A DNA stretch of 64,000 nt. Origin: Acanthosepion esculentum. Its lineage: Eukaryota; Mollusca; Cephalopoda; Sepiida; Sepiidae. The position numbers were made by a program, and so were the translations under genes. Position 1 is the first letter of the stretch. Each line of letters opens with the position of its first letter. Below the pieces are notes generated by a model. That model worked only from the letters and a program-made list of their open reading frames with translations, was not told the DNA's origin and did not search any database. The stretch lies in assembly GCA_964036315.1 (NCBI GenBank), contig OZ038478.1, positions 140,724,656-140,788,655 of the forward strand, written 5' to 3'. This document shows, piece after piece, positions 23,456 to 34,441 of this stretch.

Positions 23456-24477
23456 TGAAGACCGGTCAGTTGAAGATGTCGAGACGAAGGAGGAGCGGCA
23501 GAGCGGGAAGGATCCATCTCTTAATTTAAAGAACTCGACGATTCTGAATGACCTTGGAGAAAACCTTAATCACTTCTCAGGTTCTGAGCGACACGATTTA
23601 GAAAAACTGATAAAGTGATACCCAGGACTGTTCTCAGACGTACCTAGAAAAACAACGATGATGCAGCATGACGAAGAGATAACTCGAGGAATGCCGATAA
23701 ATCAACATCCTTATAGGTTGAAACCACGGAAGATGAAGCTGATGAAGGAGGAAATCGAATACATGCTAGAAAACGAGATCATAGAACTAAGTGATAGAGC
23801 TTGGGCTTCACCCTGTGTATTGGGTGGAAAGGAAGATTGGACTATGAGATTCTGCACGGACTACAGGAAGGTCAACGCGGTGACAGAAGCGGTTTGTTTC
23901 CCCATTCCCCGCGTTTAGGACGGCATCGACCGTATAGGTCGTGCTATGTACATCACGAAATCCGAATTGTAGATGGATACTGGGCGGTGCCCTAAACTGA
24001 GTAAGCCAAGACCATTTCTGCTTTTTTAGTCCCAGGAAGTGCCTATCAATATCGGGTAATGCCTTTCGGGCTGAAGAATTCCCAGGCTACATTTATGAGG
24101 ATAATAACCAAATCATCTCGCCGCCATAGAAGGAGTAGACGCCTACATCGATGACATTGGTGTCAACAGCAACACATAGGAAGACCCTGTGGAAATCCCA
24201 AATAAAGTAATTGAGATCCTGGACGCAGAAAATCTTAACCATCATTGTGATGAAGAGTCAATTCGAGGCGGGTACAGTCAATTACCTTGGGAATAATCTT
24301 GGCTACGGTAAAGTTACGCCAAGTGAGACGAAATTCCAAGACATACAGACCTATCCCACCCACGAAACAGTTAGAGAACTGAGGAGATTTCTCGGGATGG
24401 CAGGTTATTACAGATGGCTTGTAAAAGGGTTTCTGGAAGGACAGCGCCCTAACCGAGTTACTGGAAAAGGGGACGAG
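23456..24477 (+). repeat. RT unit 8
   Basis: Array-wide stops, plus a lost base near 23975 (ATGGATACTGG for ATGGATTACTGG), an extra pair near 24115 (AAATCATCTCG) and a lost C near 24450 (GCGCCCTAACC). These show continued independent decay. Confidence 0.85.
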
Positions 24478-25501
24478 TGAAGACCGGTCAGTTGAAGATG
24501 TCGAGACGAAGGAGGAGGGGCATAGCGGGAAGGATCCATCCCTTAAGTTAAAGAACTCGGCGATTCTGAATGACCTTGGAGAAAACATTAATCACTTCTC
24601 AGGTTCTGAGCGACACGATTTAGAAAAACTGATAAAGTGATACCCAGGACTGTTCTCAGACGTACCTAGAAAATCAACGATGACGCAGCATGACGAAGAG
24701 ATAACTCGAGGAATGCCGATAAATCAACATCATTATAGTCTGAAACCACGGAAGATGAAGCTGATGAAGGTGGAAATCGAATACATGCTAGAAAACGAGA
24801 TCATAGAACCAAGTGATAGAGCTTAGGCTTCACCGTGTGTATTGGGAGGAATAGAAGATTGGACTATGAGATTCTGCACGGAATACAGGAAGGTCAACGC
24901 GATGACCGAATCGGTTTGTTTCGCCATTCCCCGCGTGTAGGACCGCAACGACCGAATAGTTCGTGCTATGTACATCACGAAATTCGAATTGTAGATGGAT
25001 TACTGGGCGGTGCCCTAAACCGAGTAAGACAAGACCATCTCTGCCTTTGTAGTCCCAGGAAGTGCCTATCAATATCGGGTAATGCCTTTCGGGATGAAGA
25101 ATTCCCAGGCTACATTTTTGAGGATAATAACCAAATCTCACGCCGCCATAGAAAAAGTAGACCCCTACATCGATGACATTGGTGTCAACAGCAACACATA
25201 GGAAGACCCTGTGGACATTCAAAATAAAGTAATTGAGATCCTGGACGCAGAAAATCTTAACCATCATTGTGATGAAGAGTGAATTCGGGGCGGCTACAGT
25301 CAAGTACCTTGGGAATACTCTTGGCTACGGTAAAGTTACGCCAAGTGAGGCGAAATTCCAGGACATACAGAACTATCCCACACACGAAACAGTTAGAGAA
25401 CATAGGAGATTTCTCAGGATGGCAGACTATTACAGAAGGTTTTGTAAAAATGTTTCTGGAAGGGCAGCACACCTAACCGACTTACTCAAAAAGGGGACGA
25501 G
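24478..25501 (+). repeat. RT unit 9, joined to RNase H
   Basis: Last unit. Carries array-wide stops and the unit-6 variant GACCGCAACGACC near 24951, but its final part (from about 25279: EFGAATVKYLGNTLGYG, then RRFLRMADYYRRFCKN) is open and runs on without a break through the junction at 25501 into RNase H. The other units have a frame break at TGGCTTGTAAAAATG, where this copy reads AGGTTTTGTAAAAATG and stays in frame. Confidence 0.88.
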
Positions 25502-25970
25502 ATTTAAATCGTTTGGAGAATGTCTGCAGGCTTTCATCGAGATAAAGGAGGCCTTAAGCACAGAGCCGGTGTGGATGGCTCCGGATTTCGAGAAAACATT
25601 CCACTTAGCCATCGATGCTAGTAATGAAGGTATCGGGGCAGTATTGATGCAAGAAGATAATGAAGGAAAGCTACACCCAGTGAGCTACTACTTCCAGAAG
25701 ATGAAGAAGCACCAACAAGTATACTCCACGGTCGAAAAGGTATTATTCGCCCTAAGAAATAGCATCCAACTCTTTGAAATCTACGTGACAGCAAGTGCCC
25801 ACCCCCCAAGATATATGCAGATCATAACCTCCTAAACTTCTTAGAGTGAATGAAGAACAGGAATAGAAAGTTGCAGGCCTGGTTCTTGAGCTTGCAGGAG
25901 TATAATTTAGAGGTAACCCACATCAAAGGGTCGGAAAATGTGGTAGCTGACAGCCTTTCAAGGTACTGAG
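25502..25970 (+). pseudogene. RNase H of the Gmr1-type element
   Basis: Continues the open frame of RT unit 9. Seen: RFKSFGECLQAFIEIKEALS, then FHLAIDASNEGIGAVLMQ with the first catalytic Asp, HPVSYYFQKMKKHQQVYST, and the Glu region TVEKVLFALRNSI. The frame is lost near 25797; the rest is legible in another frame as LQAWFLSLQEYNLEVTHIKG and ENVVADSLSRY, the usual end of gypsy RNase H. RNase H degrades the RNA template. Only one copy exists, in contrast to ten RT copies. Confidence 0.82.
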
Positions 25971-26110
25971 AAAAAGCAGAAAAAAGTGAAATAACGCAGA
26001 AGGAAAATGCGCCGGCGAAGGAAGAAAGAAGGAAATGAAAAAACAAGTAAGGAGAAGGAGGAATAGAAAGTAACAGAACGAACCTTTTCATTTCCCCTTT
26101 TATTCTCTTA

Positions 26111-26121
26111 AATGGAGGGGG
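26111..26121 (+). promoter_or_regulatory. Polypurine tract
   Basis: AATGGAGGGGG ends immediately before TGTGACGAGG, the standard arrangement of a purine tract and 3-prime LTR, 140 bp past the RNase H stop. Confidence 0.7.
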
Positions 26122-26731
26122 TGTGACGAGGTGTCGTAGAAGGCAAGAAGGGGAGACACCCCACCCTCTCTGCAAGCCATCGGCCACGGACAGCAGAGGT
26201 CAGTTGTGTGGTCGCCGTTGAGGGCGGGAAATGGTAGTGGTAAAAGTTATCATGTCCTCTCCATACAAACCCTAGGTGAACGAGGAGAGAGAAACAAATC
26301 CCCACTCGATTTTCGCGAATAATGTGCAGCCAGTTGGGGTTAGTGTGTATGGAGGCCAGCCGAGGAGAGGAATAATGTTGGCGCCAAAAGCGACCCACGT
26401 GGGGCAAACTGTGGAAGTTAAAAATCAGTTATGAGCCGATGTTCGCCGAGACAGGATCGAAGATATCATAACTCGGAGGCACACCCAGCGCCCCGTAAAA
26501 AGACTCGCCAAAGAGAAGACAAATCCCCCCCTAGAAAAGGGAATAAGATAAGTACTTCCATTTCCGAAATTATATCCTATGCAAAGGTTAATTGGCCTTA
26601 GAAAAGAAAAAGAGAAGGGAAAATAGAACAAACGAAACCCTAGTGACTCGATTTATTTTCCAAGAAAAAAAAGAGAAAAAGAAAAGATCTGTAAATGCAC
26701 ATGTGTTAAAGAAGAAGAAAAAAGAAAGGAT

Positions 26732-26732
<1 letters not shown>
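26122..26732 (+). repeat. Putative LTR and leader-like sequence
   Basis: Begins TGTGACGAGG after the purine tract. The right end is not clear. TTGGCGCC at 26378-26385 looks like the start of a tRNA primer site, as if the LTR were only about 256 bp and a leader followed; but the bases before it (AATAATG) do not give the CA end or an inverted match to TGTGAC. Either the LTR runs on toward the microsatellite at 26733, or LTR and leader of a second truncated element remain. Confidence 0.4.

Positions 26733-26795
<63 letters not shown>
26733..26795. repeat. (TA)n microsatellite
   Basis: Uninterrupted TA repeat between the putative LTR and the second gypsy relic. Confidence 0.95.
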
Positions 26796-26798
<3 letters not shown>

Positions 26799-26942
26799 GA
26801 TAAAAGACGTTAGCCCTGGCCAGGCTATATAGATATAAACTTTATGACATTTTGTATGTTGTGTTGATAACTGTTTGTCATTATGTAAATATATGTATGA
26901 ATATTTACATGCGTTGTTTTGCTCTGATTATTTTATGTCTCT

Positions 26943-27270
26943 ATGAGAAACATGTCGACATAGCCTATGAGATGGCTACCCTCGCAGACGAATATTCACT
27001 AACGCATAAGCGAGGCAGGAATAAATCAGAGGACCCATCTGAATATGGGAGAAGCACAAAGCCTCGAGTAAAGGCTAGCGCTGGTCCGAGGACAATACCT
27101 GGTCAGGCCAACTACCCACATCGCCCGAACAGCCCGAACAGCCCGAAAAGTAAACGGTTTGCTTCTCATTCTTTTACCCCACGACGGACGGAAGGAGGGA
27201 AAACATGACGTGTTACTACTGTGGGAAGGTTTGACACATGGCGGCGAATTGTTCCGCGAAGAAAAGTGCC
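26943..27270 (+). pseudogene. Gag C-terminus of second Gmr1-type relic
   Basis: Reads HVDIAYEMATLADEYSLTHK, the end of the SCAN-like capsid seen in the first element (ELAALADEYTITHR), then a Pro/Ser/Asn-rich linker (PNSPNSPKSK) and a CCHC knuckle CYYCGKV-stop-HMAANC at 27211-27252. The TGA at 27232-27234 replaces the glycine of the knuckle, one base change away. Everything upstream of the capsid end is missing. It is clearly diverged from the first element. Confidence 0.7.
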
Positions 27271-27380
27271 GAACACAGAAGTGGAGTGTCCAATAAACCA
27301 CAAGGGTTTATATCGTCGCATATGGATCTCAGTAGGAAGATCAAAGGTCGAATCAGAGAGCAATACAAACCATATGTCCG

Positions 27381-28096
27381 GTGGATAACCCCACGAAGAG
27401 GGTTAAAATCAAAATCCTAAGAGACACAGGAGCGACCCAATCTCTGATAATCGAAGAAGTCATGCCACGCGGATCAGAGACAGCCTCAGGCGAACGAGTA
27501 GTTATACACGGTGTAGGAAGTGATTTTGTCAGTGTCCCGCTTCACCGGATCTCCCTTGACTCTGATATAGTATGGGGAACTATAGTCATCGGAGTGGTTG
27601 ATAATCTGCCTATGAAAGGTATATCGATGTTACTGGGAAATGACCTGGCTGGAGAAAGAGTTGTACCCCATCCAAGAGAGGTGGAAAAACCGAGCGTCTC
27701 AGAGGAGACTGAGAAGATCGAGGAAATGCATCCTGGAATATTCCCATCATGTGTGGTGACACGAGCGAATGCGAGGAAGAGAGCCGAGGAGACGAGTGCC
27801 AGAATGGAAAGCGAGGACGAAGGGGACGAGGTAGTTGACCTCTCCCAAACTTGCTTAGGCCATGAGATAGGATCGAACCCTATGCTCGAGCAGACCCCGA
27901 CATCAAGCCCTAACCCGCGGAAGGAAACGTCTATGGCAATCGAACAGAGAGAGGATAGCCAAATCGCACCCCTGGTCGAAGAAACGTTACCTGAGGAAGA
28001 ATTGAACAAGGTACCATCAGGATATTACGTCGAGAACGACATCTTAATGCTGAAGTGGAGGCCCACACACACACACCCGTCCAGGAAGATTGGTCG
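27381..28096 (+). pseudogene. Protease of second Gmr1-type relic
   Basis: Open frame with KIKILRDTGATQSLI (DTGA at 27423-27434), VVIHGVGSDFVSVPLHRI and IGVVDNLPMKGISMLLGNDL, so unlike the first element it keeps the LLGNDL strand after the active site. A long acidic linker follows (SEETEKIEEMHPG, EEELNKVPSGYYVENDILM). The frame ends past a CA tract where integrase text begins in another frame: the integrase zinc finger and first two acidic residues were deleted. Confidence 0.78.
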
Positions 28097-29745
28097 AGTG
28101 CATATCATCCCCAATCTCAAGAAGCTTTAGAGCGATTTCACTCTACTCTAAAAACGATGATCCGGGCATACTGCTCAGATCATCAGAAAGATTGGAACTA
28201 ATGTTTCCCGTTCTTGATATTTGCCGCGAGAGACGCGCCACAAGAATCACTGGAATTCAGCCCGTTCAAATTAGTATTCGGACACACAGTGCGGGGACCT
28301 TTGTCTATGTTAAAGGGAAGATGGTTACAAGAAACCCCCACAAACGAATCGATTTTATAATATGTATCCCGTTTTCGAACATCGATTGCACGAGGCTTAT
28401 GAATTGGCACGAGAGAAACTTAAAACAGAGACAGTACGATCGAAACACCATTCGAAGAAGTTACGATGTCGGAGACAAAGTACTGGTGCTGTTACCGTTG
28501 TCTGGTCAACCACCGAAGTCTCGATTTCACGGTCCTTACGAAGTTTCTCGGAAGGTTAGCGACCTCAACTTCATTGTGAACACTCCAGACCGAAGGAAAG
28601 GAACACAAATGTGCCACATTAATATGCTCAAACCATATTACGAGAGAGGGAAACCAAGCCCCATCCTAGCCGTAGATGAACCCCTCTATGCCTTCAGTCA
28701 TGCAGACGTACACCCAGAAGTCCTGCAGAAAACGGATCATCCCTTGAGGTTACCGAATTCAGAAATACTATCAAATATTTCGTCTAAGTTAAATCACTTA
28801 ATCCACGACGAAAAGAAGGAAGTAACCCGTCTCATCCGAAACTTCCACGACTTATTTCCAGACGTACCTAGACGAACTAATATTGCTCAACACGATGTAG
28901 ATGTCGGAAATGCCCACCCCGTTAAGCAACAGCCATACCGTGTCAACCCGCAAGAAGGCGGAAATAATACGGCAAGAAGTAGAGTATATGCTTCACCATG
29001 GGATAATCGAACCCAATCAGAGTAGCTGGTCATCTCCATGTGTACTGGTCAAGAAACCTGATGGCTCGATACGGTTTTGCACGGACTACCATAATGTGAA
29101 TACCTTAACCCACACCGATTCCCATCCCATTCCCCGAATGGATGACTGTATAGACCAAATCGGTAACGCGACTTATATCACCAAGTTTGATCTGTTGAAG
29201 GGTTATTGGTGCGTGCGTCTTACTGAGCGCACCAAAGAAATAATCGGCCTTCGTGACGCCAGATTGTCTATACCAATATCGCGTCATGCCTTTCGGCATG
29301 AAAAATTCTCAGCCCACGTTCCAACGGATGATGAATTATTGTATGCGAGACCTACCTAATGTCTCGACGTATATCGATGACAGTAATCAACAACACGAAC
29401 TGGGCAGACCACATTACAACATTACAGAACGTTTTCGATAGGCTCCGACAAGCGAATCTTACTATCCACCTGTCGAAGAGTGAGTTTGGAAAGGCCGAAT
29501 TGGCATACTTGGGTCATACAGTAGGATATGGCAAAATCTCCCCCATTGACGCTAAGGTTCAAGACATCTTGAACGTCTCAGCCCCACAGAATATCAGGAA
29601 CCTAAGGCGGTTCCTTGGAATGGCCGGATACTATCGGAAATTCTGCAGGAACTTTTCTGATGTAGCGTCACGGCTCACCCAGCTGTTATCAAAGAAAGCC
29701 AAATTTGTTTGGACACCCTCCTGTCAGCGATCATTCGAATTTGCC
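28097..29745 (+). pseudogene. Integrase end, GPY/F module and RT, second relic
   Basis: 28097-28345: integrase Glu region (SAYHPQSQEALERFHSTLK, FSPFKLVFGHTVRGPL). Then, in the single open frame 28090-29025, the GPY/F module (YDVGDKVLVLLPL, FHGPYEVSRKVSDLNF, CHINMLKPYYER) passes without interruption into the RT N-terminus (SEILSNISSKLNHL, LFPDVPRRTNIAQHDVD). RT continues in frame 2 (EYMLHHGIIEPNQSSWSSPC, FCTDYHNVN, ITKFDLLKGYW), then frame 0 (YQYRVMPFGMKNSQ, TYIDD) and frame 1 (AELAYLGHTVGYGK, RRFLGMAGYYRKF), ending at WTPSCQRSFE before RNase H. The continuous integrase-to-RT frame is direct evidence that integrase precedes RT in this lineage. Confidence 0.85.
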
Positions 29746-30110
29746 ACTCCTCACAATTATCATATTATTATTAATAGATTTCCCCTTCTCTTAAATTATC
29801 TCTAGCAATGCCTCTCTCATTAGTTTTTAAAAGAAATATTAATTATTATTTATATTAAATTTCCCTCCTTCCAATATTTAATATTCTTTATATATTATAA
29901 TTTTTTAATATATTTTTATATAAATTTTATTAATATTAATTTTCACTCTCATCTCTTACATTACAAATATTCTTGCATTACTGCTCGCCTTCAAAGAATG
30001 GAAAAGAAAAAAGATTAATTTTTGTCGGGAATCACTATTAGCCTCTAATACCTGAAGAAACCTTACCAATGTAAACCATAGTACCTTGAGTGGTTAGTAT
30101 TCCTTGATTT

Positions 30111-30189
<79 letters not shown>

Positions 30190-31001
30190 TTTTGAATATA
30201 TTAGAGACATTATATCCGCTTATTTTTATCATAATACTTTTGTATTGACTAATATTTTTCCGTATATTACAATTGAATGAGGCAAGAAATGCACTGTAAG
30301 AGTGAAAATCACTTTCATTTCCTAAGTACCTTCCTAGATCTTCCTCAGTGTTACACTGAATTAAGAAAATTGATTACAATAAAATTAATGATCTGCAATA
30401 AGATGCGCTATACAGAGGCGTGTGTCGACTGTATTTATACTGCGAGAAGTAATGGTGGTAATCACACTTTCTGTCAATTTATTTTAATACATTTAAAGAG
30501 CACATCTGACTGGTTGCTACAAATTGTTAAGGGGGAAGGAATGATTTAAACAAATATCAGTTTAAGAGAAAAATGCATTCTTAAAGACCTGGGCGTCACT
30601 GTTAATAAATTGTATGAAAATATTCAACCCACAAATACAAAAAAAAATCAATTTAAATTTTAAACACAGGTTAAACATCTGGAAACAAAACTACTTCAGG
30701 GGGATCAAGAGTGAGATAAACAGTGGCTGAATAATGCGGGGCTAAAAGTAAACACGTATTTATTAATGATAGCTGCACAAGATCAAACTTATTTACCAGG
30801 AATTACCAAGAATTGCATAACTAATATGTAGTTTATTTGAAAAATATGTTTATAACATAGACTACTATGTGTTTGATTGTTCGATCCATGACAGTGAAGC
30901 CATACAAAGCTTGAAATAAAACTGAACGGTATATTACTTTTAAAATAACAGTATTACAGAGTTTCACATGCTTGAAAATAGTATGAACATCTCCTTGAGC
31001 C

Positions 31002-31002
<1 letters not shown>
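29746..31002. other. AT-rich, no gene; (TA)n at 30112-30185
   Basis: Very AT-rich sequence with a (TA)n tract and no recognisable domain. One 90-codon frame at 30277-30549 has no family I know. Confidence 0.6.
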
Positions 31003-31038
<36 letters not shown>

Positions 31039-31052
31039 ATATATATATGTAT

Positions 31053-31104
<52 letters not shown>

Positions 31105-31135
31105 GTGTATACGTGTGTGTGTGTGTTTATGTATT
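31003..31135. repeat. (TA)n/(TG)n microsatellite
   Basis: TA repeat with TTTA and CATG interruptions, followed by a short TG stretch. Confidence 0.92.
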
Positions 31136-31139
31136 AGCG

Positions 31140-31570
31140 ATTTCATCAGAAGCAAAGCAATACCGCCATTAAGAAGCAAGAAGTCACTGAGTGTTCGAGC
31201 CTCCGGGGAAAATAATAAGGCGCGAGAGAAAAATAACAAGACATAAGATAACGATTGACATTGCACTTATATGTTTGAAGTTTAAAGTTGACTGGAAGTA
31301 AGAAACTGGCAAATAGTTCAACATGCAAGATGTGCGAGAAGAAACTCTTAGTATAGCACTTATGGTTACATCTAGCCATTTCAACTATAAGATGATGAGA
31401 CCTTGCCGCCAATCATGTACTGCGCTTTAGTTCAGAAAACCTAAGTATTATAGTGGAAAGTTTCTCAGAACAATCACCACGAAAGTGTTTGTAGAAAAAG
31501 CAGAGGGAAACTACCTTGCGGCGGTGGGAAATTGATTGAAACCAAGATGCAAGGTCATGACCAATGTCAC
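31140..31570 (-). pseudogene. Jockey-like LINE 3-prime end, copy 1
   Basis: On the minus strand the text RCNHKCYTKSFFS, a Trp/Leu-Asn stretch, then FLLPVNFKLQTYKCNVNRYL matches the end of Jockey-type ORF2 (SFFPRT...WNSLP...FP-YNLQ-FK-NVN). The same block recurs at 36,383-36,600 and 51,128-51,430 on the same strand, with shared DNA such as ACATCTAGCCATTTCAA. Only the last part of ORF2 and some 3-prime sequence remain, the usual result of 5-prime truncated insertion. Confidence 0.6.
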
Positions 31571-31604
31571 TGCAGATTCTTCCTTGCATTTGATCAATGA
31601 TTTT

Positions 31605-31642
31605 TCTCTCTCTCTCTCACACACACACGCAGATACACACAG

Positions 31643-31738
<96 letters not shown>

Positions 31739-31761
31739 CTGTGTCTGTATGTGTGTGTCTG

Positions 31762-31833
<72 letters not shown>
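31605..31833. repeat. (CT)n(CA)n(TA)n(TG)n(TA)n microsatellite
   Basis: Compound array ending in a long TA run. All long open frames over it are artefacts. It directly abuts the dispersed repeat at 31,835. Confidence 0.95.
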
Positions 31834-31834
<1 letters not shown>

Positions 31835-31837
<3 letters not shown>

Positions 31838-32330
31838 TTTATTTGAATATTACAACATAAATATGTTATAAAATCACGACAAAAATAGCCATTTTGTTTC
31901 AACACTTCTGGTGTCTTATCAAGTGATGATGTAGAATATAGAATAAATGGTTTTAAAAGTTTCAAATTAATTAACGATTCTTAGCTAGGAGTAAACGCTG
32001 TTACATAAGCTAGAATGACCAATCAAAATACAAGTATAGGGTAATTCGAAAAATTTGACAACTAAGCAAGGTTATCATAGATATTAAAAGATTTATAAAA
32101 TTTGAAATTAAAATTAAAAGTAAAAAATTAAAAATTACCTATTTAGAAATCTAAATCAAATCTCTATTAAGTTTTAAATTGTAGAATTACCGAGGAGAAC
32201 AAATATAAAAATATAAAAATAAAAATAAAAGATATATATGCTATTTAATTTATATTTTCATTGAAATTATGTTAAAAGGGATGTTGAGAACCCCAGACAG
32301 AAATGTATACACTTTTAGTTTCATTTCAAC
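31835..32330 (-). repeat. Dispersed repeat, inverted partner at 63,170-63,600
   Basis: The reverse complement reads ACTTGATAAGACACCAGAAG, then TGTTGAAACAAAATGGCTAT and ACAACATATTTATG; the same blocks are found on the + strand at 63,517-63,580. A second shared block, TTGATTGGTCATTCTAGCTT and ATGTAACAGCG, is at about 32,001-32,030 and 63,411-63,441. Both copies sit beside a microsatellite. The middle is AT-rich and diverged. Class unknown. Confidence 0.65.
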
Positions 32331-32389
32331 ATGTTAGTCGCCTCTCACGCGAAATCATTCGAACATACGCAGGTTATAATACATAAGCG

Positions 32390-32689
32390 CTCAGACGCAT
32401 TTAGATATATGCACACACATAAAATACGGTGACGAGACACGACCCTTGATAAAATAAATAAATAAATAAATATCTACACCACATACAACCACACGTACGC
32501 AAATGCACTTTCCTTACATATAGACATCAATACACACAGGCACATACATCCATATTCATTATGACTTAGACGGGCATATGTCATAGCTAAAGGTGAATAT
32601 ATTCGTGGCTTAATATATTATTAAACGAATTTTAACTTGAAATATAACTAATCTGGTCAAACATATATAGATAAAATTTAAACAAATAA

Positions 32690-32720
<31 letters not shown>

Positions 32721-33203
32721 CATTTTTAAATCATATAGTTTTCGACACATTACAGACAAAAGTAAATAACCACCTCCATATATAATTGTACATTCACACA
32801 TACGGATACAAATCAACATACGTAACCGCACATCCATATATACGCATAATAGGTACGCATATACATACATACGCACACAGACATACATATAGATAAGCAC
32901 ATATAAATATATCGACCCATACGTCAACGCAGAAAAGTAAATAAAGCAAGTAAAGAAATATATACATAAAGATGCAACTATATACAAATACATACATACA
33001 TACACATACACATACATATTTAGAGGTACATACATACGCACGCATACATACATGCATATAAACTAAATATATACACAGACATTTACAAATACATGTATAT
33101 ACATGAAAAATCAAACAAACGTAAATTAAAACGATATAAATATAAAAATGTATATACACATCAGCTTGTACATATATATACACACATACATACGCAACTA
33201 CAC

Positions 33204-33235
<32 letters not shown>

Positions 33236-34260
33236 ATAAATATATATACACATATATCTACACACATACATACACATATACATACACATGCATACACATA
33301 CATATATACATACACACATACATATATACATATACACATACATACATACATATATACGTACATACATACATATATATATATACACATACACACATACATA
33401 TACAAACACATATACATATATACATGAACATGTAGACACATACACACAAAAGGGAAATGAATAAGTATACAAAGACCAACTTATATTCTAATAATATTCC
33501 AACAATATTATGATAAAATATATTATAAGTTTATCATAATTTAAGAAAAGAACAACGGTCTATAAGCAATTAAAGATTCCTTATCAACAAAAGTAGATTT
33601 TAGTTTGTATCTATGATACACTCCAAGACACATACAAACACACATACAACGACAAATACACATACAACGACACACAAACATACATCCATATATACATAAA
33701 TATCTAATCTATATATAAATACCCATATCAACACATCCAGATATACAGTACACCAACAGTCGAGCGCATACATATAAATACCTACACACATATATATGTG
33801 TGTACACCCATATACATACATATATACATACATATATACACATTTAAACATACACACATATACATATATATGCATATATAAATATATACATATACATATA
33901 TACATACATATTACATATACACACACATATGCACACTTACACATACAAATACATACATATGCATATGTATACACATATTTACACACACACAAGTACACAT
34001 ATATATCTCTATATACCCAAACATATACTTACACATTTAGTGGTAGACACTTACCAGAATTTACACCCCTACTCGTACACATAAACAGGTTAACATATGA
34101 TAGATGCCAATATACACAACCATATACCTTCATATAAAAAAAACTTTACATATATATACCCCTATATACACATATACACATGCAACAGTAGAAACAACCC
34201 TACATAACATACAAATATATACATACAAATACAGACACGTATAATACTTTGTAAGTACAC
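32390..34260. repeat. CATA-rich low-complexity tract
   Basis: Nearly 1.9 kb dominated by CATA/CACA/TATA runs with little other sequence, densest at 32,990-33,470 and 33,780-34,020. All six frames give Tyr/Ile/Thr/His or Cys/Val/Met strings. No protein-like text. Confidence 0.85.
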
Positions 34261-34441
34261 AGTACACATTCATATTAATCTGGCGACCATCATGCTAAAA
34301 AGTAATAGTCTATTAAGTTTAACTTATCGTTATCATTGAAAGTATATGATCTCTATACTAAGTTAAATTTAAAATGATGTTTACAGTTAACTGTTAGTTC
34401 ATATCTTTGATTTAAAAGATCAGTCTTATTTTTAAATCTAA

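Larger units (their letters stand above)
7461..25501 (+). repeat. Nine-unit tandem array derived from the RT domain
   Basis: The same junction (GGGACGAG then TGAAGACC) recurs at 7461, 8482, 9505, 14825, 15847, 16869, 17892, 23456 and 24478; the array ends at 25501, where GACGAG continues instead into RNase H. Spacing is 1,021-1,024 bp except for units 3 and 7, each of which also comes to 1,022 bp once its inserted LTR element and 4-bp duplication are subtracted. Each unit runs from a pre-RT linker (SVEDVETKEE, LKNSAILNDLGENL) through fingers, palm and FLGMAGYYR to TAPLTDLL. Units 2-9 share nonsense changes (after IPRV, after TKFEL, after YWAVP, after NSNT), so the array expanded from an already dead unit. 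Confidence 0.92.
4274..26817 (+). mobile_element. Gmr1-type Ty3/gypsy relic with amplified RT
   Basis: A single decayed element in order gag, protease, integrase, RT, RNase H, polypurine tract, LTR. Normal Ty3/gypsy elements place integrase last; the Gmr1 lineage is known for integrase upstream of RT, and this fits. No 5-prime LTR is present: the gag begins right after the Tc1 relic. Between integrase and RNase H the RT has expanded to ten copies, and two gag-only LTR elements are nested inside, inflating a roughly 6 kb element to over 22 kb. Every domain carries stops or frameshifts. The right limit is uncertain because the LTR end was not resolved. Confidence 0.75.

Noticed and set aside
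7461..25501. CRISPR-like or satellite repeat of unrelated origin
   Set aside because: Period is 1 kb, no short repeats with spacers, and every unit encodes recognisable gypsy RT.
7461..25501. Diversity-generating or domesticated multi-RT system
   Set aside because: All units carry stops or frameshifts in RT and no template/variable repeat pair is seen; decay explains the pattern better.
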